DNA from: Ignelater luminosus
Lineage: Eukaryota > Arthropoda > Insecta > Coleoptera > Elateridae
Length of the DNA stretch: 64,000 nt
Direction of reading: 5' to 3'
Assembly (NCBI GenBank): GCA_011009095.1
Contig: VTPC01000842.1
Span: 683,424 to 747,423, forward strand
Below the pieces are notes generated by a model, which had not been told where the DNA came from, searched no databases, and worked only from the letters and a program-made list of their open reading frames with translations. The translations under genes and the position numbers were made by a program. The first letter of the stretch is position 1; every line of letters begins with the position of its first letter. Of the stretch, positions 55,132 to 64,000 are shown in pieces.

Positions 55132-58100
55132 CTCCTCTCACTCCAGCACACGTACCGCCAAGAAAAGAAATGATTTTTTTAAACCAACGTCCCTAGTATC
55201 AGTCAATCAGTACATCTGGTATTGGCAGTTAGTCAAGGGCCAGTATTATAGAAAAGGATAAAAGGCAACAGTAAGTTAAGACTTCCAAAGGTCAGAACCA
55301 TTGTTCTTAGGTGTTACTAATCACTCAGTAGTAACTTTTCAAGTTCAATCAAATTAAGACAGTATTTCTAGCTATTTAAAGTTTTGCTACGGATATGATA
55401 TTTTTCAGCAAGCCCAAAGACAAGTTTTGACCTTTGCAATGGGATTTGGGTTTCAATCAATCTTTCTCAAAAAAAAACAATATCCAATAACTTTTCGTAC
55501 CTCGCTCGAATTTTGGTTCATCATTAGTTCATGCCAGAGTTCGACCTACACGGACAATTTAAATCAACAGCAATTGCTCATGGGTTTCAATATGTGCAAG
55601 GAAACCAAAATAGTAGGTAAGATTTACGGTCTCATTATGAGTTGGCCTGTTCCGATAATGTTTTGACCTATACGTGGTCCTTCGAAAGTCTTTCAAAAAT
55701 ATCAAAAAAAGAAGAGCACAACTTTCAACTTTTGTACTGATGCATTGAGCATAGAGAAGACCCTTTTTTCTATCGCATACAAACAAAAAAACGTGAGTAA
55801 TATATAAAAGCTTTATAAATTCACCGAAAATTCGAGCAAAGAGGCCTAACCAACAGATGAAACCCTTACTTTTTGACTGCAGATTCTTATCCCAAAAGCG
55901 TTTCGAAATCAAAGATCTTTTAATTTCGTTTCTAGTTAACAATAAATAAATCCCTGAATTCCAGGTTTACTATACTATAGTTTTTTCTGATTTCTGAAAG
56001 GTTTCTTGCTCAAGAAGTGAATATCAACAAAAAGTATCATTTCCTAAAATTGTACTCTTCTGAATATCCACATTCTTGTAAAGCCTGGTGTTTTTGTAGA
56101 GTCCGGAATTTCTGTAGTCATTGCGGCTATAGTAGATTCCCAAGTTCTTGTGGATCTCCAGATTTTCGTAGGCACACAGGTTCTTACTAAATTTCCGGTT
56201 CTTGCAAACGGGCTTAAGAGTCTTTGGTCCGATTTTGACGACAGGACTCGGACATTCTTGCAAGTCCCCGAAGTTTCTAGAGCTACTACTCTCTCGGTTA
56301 ATAGCAAGTTTGAATGCTTCTCTACTAAATCATGACGCATTTTCTGATATTATTCATTTGTTTTAATCTTTTGCGGTTTTCGAGTAACGATGTTACCCTT
56401 ATCCGCGAATCTTATAATACCACTACCTACGTACTTTTTATTAAAGAATTTTGTCGAGGATTTAATCTCCTTTTCGATTATCGTCGTCTTTATAGCCTTG
56501 TATAAGAGTTTTCTTAAGAAAAACTAGTAAAACTTTTCTATTGTGATAGGTAGATAGCATTCTCATTATAATAAATATATTTTAGATTTTTCTATGATAC
56601 CTGGGCAATAACTTACAAACTTAATCTTAAAATCTATATTAAGATTCTCGTAAGCAGATCATTTGGCAAGTGTCTTTGCAACCGTATGTTATTATTGAGT
56701 TAAGCAATGAGGTTTGCTGTTAAACCATTAGGGTATACACGAAAGCGACCACTGTGTTGGGGAGCTCTAGCGGCAAATTTCTTGTTTGGTATTTGGAGGT
56801 TTCTTAGGATGACTGTGTTCCGCACAAAACATGATGCGTTCACTGTGCGCTATATTTTGGATTGGAAACGTTCTAAGATTTCTAAATTGAAAATGAATGC
56901 CATTCCCCCGAGTCGAACCCCGTAAGCCCCAAGTGGTTACATTATTATCTTATATTAATTTTTGGATAGTAGTCTCTGTTTTACTGAATAGAACCTTGAA
57001 AGAACAGTCATTATTAATATCATTATCAACTCTCGCGACCTCTAGCAGCAAAATGGTAAATGATGATGCAGAAGATTTTCTAACTTGGTTTCGATCCTAA
57101 ATCCTAAATCCTGCTCTTAAAAGTCACGTTTAATATTTATTTCGATCTAAGAAATTCATAATAATAAATAATGCTATTTTCATTTTTTTGGGGGTTATTT
57201 TGGTACCTGTATTTCAATTTTGAGACACTCTGTATATTGCATGGACGAATAGCTTCTAGTTAATATTTTTCACAAAATATCTATTTTAGACATTTTCCTC
57301 TTTCATGTTTTGATTTCCCACGAATTGCAGTATTATTTCGATTAGTTATCTCTCTCTCTACCTTTGCGTGTCTGCATAATCTGTTGAAGGCACTTGTATA
57401 TTTAATACTGACTCATTCACTTTCTTACCGTAAATTTTATAGAAAATGTAATAAAGCCTGGCTGGATGTTGTTGATGGTACTAAAGACTAATTACTTTAA
57501 ATCTAAAACTCAAAATACACAAATAAAGATCTCGCTTAAAGCCGTTTCATAGTTAGAACAAAGATCTATTTATAACTAAAACTGCATTTTAGTGTTTATT
57601 TACAAGCATAAGATCACAAATGTGCTGCAGATGTGTTGCTGCATCTCTAACGCCGCCGCCACCACATTGCTGATGTGTAGTTCATGACAATTTACTCATT
57701 ACACGACTTAAGAAGGCAATAACTAATTACATGTACTATGCATGCTCACTAGAAAATTGCCAACACAGTTACTACTTGCATATTTAGCTACCACTTATCG
57801 TATTCAATCTTCATTATAGTTAACATTGAAGGCATTCAAATAATTTGTACACATCTACGTTACTTCGCAATTGTAAATAATTTATTATGTTGTTTTGTAT
57901 GAATGTACAATAATGAACTCCTCTTAAGGTGCGAGTTTTGCTTTTCTATCGAATACTAACTACTACATAAATAGGGAATATGCCAAGATTTTAAATTGGA
58001 CAATAATAGTCGTTTTTGTATGGATTGAGATGCGTGAATAAAAAGTTAAAAACATATTCGGAATTACTTATATTAAAAATTAAAATACAAAAATATTTTA

Positions 58101-59214
58101 AAAAAGATTCACGTGAACTCAAACGCAATCGTGATTGGCGTGACGTCATTTGATCTTTATTTTGTTTTCTATGCTTCTGTCATCTACAACCTGTATAAGG
58201 TTATGTCAGTATGTCAAATTTTTGTTTAGCTGTTTTCTATTAATTTGTTTTTATTGTTTAAATTGCCAACCTCCAATATTGAAACTGTCAAAAATTATAG
58301 TGTCAACAGTGCTACTAATATTGTAAATAAACCATTTGAAAGCACTAGGTAATCGGAACATAAATAATACAAAATTTTCAATTGCTTTTAAAATAACTAT
58401 TTTATATTTTTACATAATTTGTCAGTGATAATTGTAAAAATGATTGCAAATTTAGGTTTCAAGTTTATATTGAATATTTTTGTTTGAGTATTCTTTTATC
58501 CTTTTTTTTAAATCTGGTTATCCCTAGACACATCAAGTGACGTCGCGCGATGACCATTATGAATTTCGCCATTTTAGCGGGCGCAAGAAATAATTTGAAT
58601 TTCAATCATTCTTTTTTTGTAAAATCATAATTAAAACGACGTTTTCATGATTTTCTGAGACTTATTAGGTATCACTGCAAGTAAATTCAATAAAAGATAG
58701 ATGTGTCTATTGTGTTAAATATAGGCAAATTGACATTGGTGATTGGTGATGGACGTTAGTTTTTAGGTTTCTATTGTAAAACCAAACCTTAAACACTGAA
58801 AATTAATCATACACTCAGTTTTTGTCGATTAATTTTATTACTATAAACTTTTCGTGAAAAGATAATAGTAGTAATGCAATGCATGCAGCACCACTACCCA
58901 TTCAAACTGTTAGTTCTAGCAAAAGATGCGACGTTTTGCCCACGTAGCGCTACAATTGGAAATTCATATAGGAACTCTAAGATTGACTATAAGGTCACTT
59001 GGTAAGTGACTTGAGTTATAAGTTAATTTATTACAGTTTCAATTATTTCGTAACATAGCAGAATTCTAATAAAAGCGAATAAAAATCATTGGCGGCACAT
59101 CTGTGGGTAGAAACCTTTAATTTAGAAAAAAGATAATTAAAATCAGTTAAGACTTTTCATCTTTTATATAATGAACTGTAGATAACACCATTCTTCTTTA
59201 AATCTACAGTTATA
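55132..59214. other. Non-coding DNA
   Basis: No gene recognised in about 4 kb. Notes: a degenerate tandem repeat at 56044-56340, a GTGACGTCA CRE-like word at 58140, TGACGTCGCGCGATG at 58541, and TAGGAACTCTA at 58974. No tRNA fits the CCCGAGTCGAACCCCG stretch at about 56909. Confidence 0.45.
56044..56340. repeat. Degenerate tandem repeat, unit about 30 bp
   Basis: Recurring GTTCTTGTNGANYYCNNG-like units separated by roughly 25-35 bp keep two overlapping minus-strand frames open (56024-56263, 56044-56340), with repeated Tyr-Lys-Asn wording in one. The repeat explains the openness, so no gene is called. Confidence 0.5.
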
Positions 59215-59628
59215 TATGGCATGGAACGAAAGTAAATGGACAAACTAACAATTAAGTTTTCATGAACTATTTTTATTCATTTATAATTTTTTTACAACTT
59301 ATTTTTACATTAAATACACAAAAAAAACGAAATTAATATAGAGTATCGGGACCTTTTTCTTCAATAATTCTTAATTTTTATTTTACACTTAGCAACATCT
59401 TCCGAACCGTCAGAATGTTAACTTTTTTGAAACAGTATTTAATCCTATTCACGAGCTAATCCTTAGTTTTAGCTGTCCACTCGTTTGGAGTTTATATAGT
59501 TCTTTAGTCAAAAAGTGCCCAGAAATGTTCAATGAGCTGAGCTGCTGGGACATTAGGTGAGTTCGCCTTTTTTTGGTACGAAATCGATATTTTACTTCTC
59601 CAACCACTCAAGCGTTTATTGTGCGTAA
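59215..59628 (-). pseudogene. Tc1/mariner transposase C-terminal relic
   Basis: Minus-strand wording, in three frames, runs IDFVPKK, ANSPNVPAAQLIEHFWAL and KELYKLQTSG in the order seen in Tc1-like transposase C-termini. Stops and frameshifts interrupt it. CATGGAACGAAAGTAAATGG near 59219 may be the old terminal repeat. The pogo-like element begins directly beyond it. Confidence 0.65.
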
Positions 59629-60078
59629 TTGTGCTTTGGTGTAACTGGGACATGGGTAATTATCTGCTATCTAATTACAAAGTTTTGAACTAAAACAGGT
59701 AGAATGATTGTAGGTAACTGCAAGCTACTATCAACAACAAACATAAGCTCGCTTGTAACGCTTATTTGGTTAGTATCTCACGGGGAAGTTGTGCCGCTTT
59801 TTTCTCTTTACAACGTCGTGTGAAAGTGTGTTATAGAAAAAATATTTTCATCAAAGTAAGTATTGAATGTGTCCGCCTTTAACTTTGCCCAACGTATTGA
59901 TATTAGTAGAGGAATTATTGTGATCTTCAATTTTATAACTGTGTTGCTATGGAATCTACAGGGATGGTCTCAGTTACCCCAAAATTTATGCAAATTGGGG
60001 CAACTATGTTTGCTGGGTCCCATTTACCTCCTTGAACTTTTCTAGTACTCAACATGTAAAGATTATGCCCAGTACGAC

Positions 60079-60211
60079 CCACTTTTACAATCGTCGGATA
60101 ACTTTATTGAAGGTATTATTGCCACGGATACCAACTGTTGTTTGTCGTTTTCACAACTGTATCCATGACAATAATACCTTTGATAAAGTTATCCAACGGT
60201 TGTAAAAGTGG
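60079..60211. repeat. Hairpin MITE ahead of the pogo-like transposase
   Basis: About 54 bp (60079-60132, CCACTTTTACAATCGTCGGA onward) repeats inverted at 60158-60211, with a loop of about 25 bp. It sits about 50 bp before the likely start codon, so it could have interfered with expression. Confidence 0.8.
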
Positions 60212-60260
60212 ACCTAAGTAGCGTACATTCTTATAAATATTATTTTGGATTATTACAGAA

Positions 60261-62319
60261 TATGGTCAGAACGTATATTCGAAAAACAGAGAAGGCAGTT
60301 GGCTATGCTTACTCGGCAGAAAACTTAAAGGCAGCCATTGATGATATAAAACATGGGAATAAATCATTTCGAGGGGTATCACAGTTTTACAACATCCCAA
60401 AACTATTCTAATGCATCGTGTTAAAGGGACAAGAGGAATGAAAGGCAGAATAGCTGATGATTCAAGAGGAGGAGGTGGTGTTAAAGCTTACTTACCTTCT
60501 GAAGTAGAAGAAGAAATTGCTAATTGTTTAAAAATATTAGGCAAAAATGGGTTCGGACTTAGCGGATATGAGGTACTGATCTTGTTGAACTGTATATTAA
60601 AAAGAATAATATAAAAAAAAGGTTTAAAAATCAATTGGTTTATTGGGTTCCGCAAACGACACAGACTTTCCATTAAAAAGCCACAAAGTGTTGAGCATAT
60701 TAGAACAAACCAAACCAATTCATGGGTTGTTTACGATTACTTTGAAAAATTAACAAAAATAGTTACTGATTTACAATGGAATGGCAAACCACAACAAATT
60801 TATAATTGTGACGAAACATCGTTCTGTCATGACCCGTCGAAGATAAAAACTGTTGATGCAATTAACGCCAGAAACTTCACACGACAGCCTTGCTATGTTG
60901 TTCTGCAAGTGGAGAAATGTTACCGCTACTTTGTGTTTTCACGGGAAAGTCTGTTATGCAAAATTGGCTAGAGACCGGTTTAATCACAGAAACGGCTGTT
61001 AGTGTAACCGAAAGAGGTTGGATGGAAACTACTCAATTTCACAACTGGCTTAGAGACGTGTTCTTGAAAAATATTGGTCCCCAAAGACCAATTTTACTAA
61101 TTTACGATGACCATTTTACTTACATTTCAGTTGAATTGATCAACTTAGCTCAAGAAAACCAAGTGACATTAATGAAATTGCCTCCACATACAACGCGTGT
61201 CTTACAGCCTCTTGATGTGACTGTTTTCAAAGGATTGAAAATAAAGTGGATCAAGAGCTTTGTAAATGGCAACGAAAACATCCGCGGAAGAAAATTCCAA
61301 AATATGAATTTATAGTTCTTTTGAGCAAAGTTGCAAAGGAAGTACCATCTGCTAGTAGTCTTAACGGATTTGCCACCACAGGAATTTATAATCCTAAAAT
61401 TCAAATTAAAACAACAGATTTAAAACGATATAATGAACAATTACAATGCTCTAAACCATTGCCTATTACAGAAGGTGAGCTAAATGGAAGTGAGCAGGGG
61501 AAGCAAAGTGGAAAGGAACCGGAGGGGGCATCAAATGAAAAGAAATCAAATAAAGAGGACCTGGAAAAGAAGTCAGCTGAAAAGAAGCCAGAGAAAGAGG
61601 GCAATGAAAAAGAGGACTAGCAGGAGAAATCAAGTAAAAAAACTGGATAAGAAAAATCTTTTTGAAACAGCAGAGGATATTTCCATCGCTTCTACCGCGA
61701 AGGACAGAATTTCACCAGTACGATCACAAACTTTTGAAGAGCTTGTTTTGGGTATTCTGAAGACGAAAGAAAATCCTAGAAACGAAAAAACCTTGAAACG
61801 ACGAAAAGTAGTAGCACAGTGTGAAATAATAGCAGATGCAGAGTTTTTAAAGAAAAAAGAGGAAGAAAAACAAAAATAAAGAGCTTTTAAAGCGCAAGGG
61901 AGCAGCTATTTTAAAAAAAAGAAAAGAAAAACAAGAAGCAAAAGACAAGAGCAAAAGAAATAGATGGAGATGATTCTGAAATAAGTGATATTTATTACCT
62001 CCGCGAAAGCGATGAAGATCCAATGTCTTTTTCAGAAGAGGAAAATAATTGTTTATATGAATCGGGCGATTTCTGCATAGTAAAAGTTTATAGAAAAACT
62101 GCTGCATCATTCAGGCATTATGTTGCTAAAGTGTTTAGTATTTACCAAGGCAGCTTCGATGTCAGATTTTTTACAAGGCATAACCAGACGATGAAATTCA
62201 TAGAGACCAAAGAGGACTCCAATATAAATAAAAAAGATTTTGTTTTAAAATTATCCAAACCTATCATACATACTTCAGCACGCTATCAAGGAATGGTATC
62301 ATTTTCAACAGATTTATAA
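60261..62319 (+). pseudogene. pogo/Tigger-like DDE transposase with extra C-terminal domain, broken
   Basis: Starts MVRTYIRKTEKAVGYAYSAE with a psq-type helix-turn-helix (GNKSFRGVSQFYNIP). The catalytic part shows IYNCDETSF (~60800), LLIYDDHFTYIS (~61100) and LQPLDVTVFKGLK (~61205-61240), giving the D, D, D set of the DDE_1 fold. A Lys/Glu/Ser-rich linker with EKKPEKEG-like repeats follows, then a C-terminal module, SGDFCIVKVYRKTAASFRHYVAKV to VLKLSKPI (62060-62270), typical of some insect Tigger relatives. Frame changes near 60405, 60600, 60880, 61250 and 61620-61960 break the reading, so it is a dead copy. Confidence 0.8.
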
Positions 62320-63239
62320 GATCTTACGAACATTTATTGAATAAGTACTAAGTAATAAGTGAAACATTTCTTACTTGAGTAATATATCCATCAAAATATA
62401 TTTTGTTATTTTAAGTTACTTAATTACATTTTTATGATGAAGATGAATCTAATAAATACACTGTTTTTAATCATAGACTAAGTAGACGTTAACCTTTTAC
62501 ATTGTTCCTGGAGTCAACGGCGGTTGCAATTATGAATGCTGTGCACCTATTCTTTGTTCCTAGGAAATATAGAAATACACCCAGTTACCCCATAACAATA
62601 TATAGAGCCTTAAACTAGGAATATTTTCTGTCTTTTTTTTTGAAACACGTAATCTGGTTCTGGGTTACTAAATGTGCTAAATAAAGGTACAATAACTGAT
62701 TTTTAGATTTTAATTTAATTATTTTGTCTAGAACCTGCAGGCATTCAAAAGCTAAAATCTTTAACTTTCTCAAAAAAAGATGTCCCAGTTACCCCAAAGC
62801 ACCTTAATATTTACGAATAAAAAGTTTTAAATGATTTGATTGTTGAAAGCATGATCAATAGAATACGCAAGATAAATTTTTGATAGAAATAAGTATTTCA
62901 AAAACATCATTTGCAGTTTTTATATGTAGGAGTTTAAAATAACCCTATATCAGCTCCATAACAAGTCACTGACTGCTTATAAAAATCTAGTGAAGTTATC
63001 CAACAGCATATGTTGCAGGTGTTACCAGCAGCAGAACAAATTTATTCATTAGTTTTACTCAGTGGAATCACGTTTATTATTTGGATGGAAATGTGAAATG
63101 CTATTTATTTTCAACATTATCAAGATCTTATCAAAATTAGTTTGCGAGAGTGTACAAAATTTATTTATTATTTTAATTATATACCTATATTCTTGTGTAT
63201 GCTTTCAACTTGATTTTTCTTTTACCAATCCTGTGAATT

Positions 63240-63455
63240 ATTTTATATTTATTTTCTTATCATTATTTTTGCTTCTCTTTGTATATTAAAAATAGTTATT
63301 TATATAACAAGAGTGTAAAATGAAGTTTCTTGAATGAGTAGTAAGTTTATGGGACGAGCGATAGCGAGTGAAAAAAAGTAACTTTACTCACTTGTATAAA
63401 TAACTATTTTAATACGCAAAGAGAAGCAAAAATAATGATAAGAAAATAAATTTTT
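63240..63455. repeat. Inverted repeat, arms about 65-70 bp
   Basis: TTTTCTTATCATTATTTTTG onward (63251-63312) is repeated inverted at 63390-63452. The loop contains ACGAGCGATAGCGAGTG and GTGAAAAAAAGTAACTTTAC. A related stretch at about 63590-63725 (ACGAGCCGTAGGCGAGTG, GAGTGAAAAAAAGTAATTTT) indicates a repeat family that continues past the window edge. Confidence 0.7.
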
Positions 63456-64000
63456 CTAACACCGATTTTTTTAATGTCCCAATCACATACAGGATGGTGT
63501 CTGGTACATACAGGTATACCAAATTATGCTTTTATTATCCTCCCAGTTGATTTTACGGCAAATATGTAAAAATGTCCAGGATGAAACTATAGTTATTTAT
63601 GCAACAAGTGAGTAAAGTGTATCTTTTTTTCACGAGAAGGAAAGTTTGCCGCACGAGCCGTAGGCGAGTGCGCAAATCCGCCGAGTGAAAAAAAGTAATT
63701 TTACTCACGAATTGCATACAAAACTTTTTTCACGTTCGTAATAAAAATCAAGAACTACCTACTTCAATAACGGCTTTCTCGATGCGTCACATCAATGCGT
63801 TCTAATTTCTGACAAATGCCAGTGGCAGCCTCCTATGTGTTTAAATATTTTGCGTTAAAAAATGACACGTTATGATACTTTTTTTCACTCAAATGCGTGA
63901 AAAAATGAACCGTTATGGCACTTTTTTTCACGCTTCTATCGCGATGAAACAAACGCATCCTTTATAAACGAAAATTAATGAAAAATGTTGCACTTTTTTT

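Larger units (their letters stand above)
59631..62804 (+). mobile_element. pogo/Tigger-like element, about 3.2 kb
   Basis: The left end GTGCTTTGGTGTAACTGGGA (59631-59650) and the inverse of the right end GTGCTTTGGGGTAACTGGGA (62783-62802) are inverted repeats. The interior carries one broken transposase gene of the matching class. More GTTACCCC words occur at ~59970 and ~62585, so subterminal repeats are likely. Exact limits and TA duplication are uncertain by a few bases. Confidence 0.75.

Noticed and set aside
56893..56935. tRNA-like stretch containing CCCGAGTCGAACCCCG
   Set aside because: No acceptor stem or anticodon arm could be placed around it.

Overview
This is a eukaryotic nuclear window, almost certainly from an insect. 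It is AT-rich and intron-rich, and its two host genes are recognisable animal genes with insect-like protein sequence. The rest is a deep pile of insect-type transposons (mariner/Tc1, piggyBac, pogo/Tigger, a LINE, a Transib-like element, MITEs). There are no rRNA genes, tRNA genes, CRISPR arrays or bacterial operons. The sequence does not fix the insect order.

Two host genes lie in tandem on the minus strand. The first is a CDK12/13-type transcriptional kinase (coding exons 12287 down to 7939). Its N-terminal exon carries an apparent one-base frameshift in a homopolymer, and its C-terminal exons were not found. The second is a formin of the FMNL/Frl class (twelve coding exons, 34211 down to 14181, stop included), whose extreme N-terminal coding exon was not found. 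All splice phases in both genes close correctly, apart from the CDK12 frameshift.

Layout. 1-7.9 kb: an intact mariner, a whole piggyBac element with TTAA ends and a dead transposase, and MITEs. 7.9-12.8 kb: the kinase and its likely 5' UTR exon. 14.2-34.2 kb: the formin. Its 6.2-kb intron holds a GC-rich repeat element (family 'GG') that is split by a 2.56-kb Sola/DUF7869-like transposon. Its 9-kb intron holds a MITE, a deleted LINE, a pogo remnant and a GATATCC-rich element, which is itself split by a second mariner copy 3 bases different from the first. 37.5-39.9 kb: a three-level nest made of a GG element, a Transib-like foldback element with CACAGTG ends and a 5-bp target duplication, and a TA-flanked MITE. 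41.4-42.1 kb: a CpG-rich island. 47.6-48.4 kb: a Tc1/mariner relic. 49-55 kb: more GG elements and one exon-like open frame interrupted by TGA. 59.2-62.8 kb: a Tc1 relic next to a 3.2-kb pogo/Tigger-like element with a broken transposase. 63-63.7 kb: inverted repeats.

No new gene system with a coherent set of protein partners is visible. The most unusual content is mobile DNA: the RSS-like Transib element, the multi-copy GG family that hosts other transposons, and the near-identical mariner pair that points to current or very recent activity. All calls come from reading the sequence and from knowledge of the families. No database or folding computation was run.
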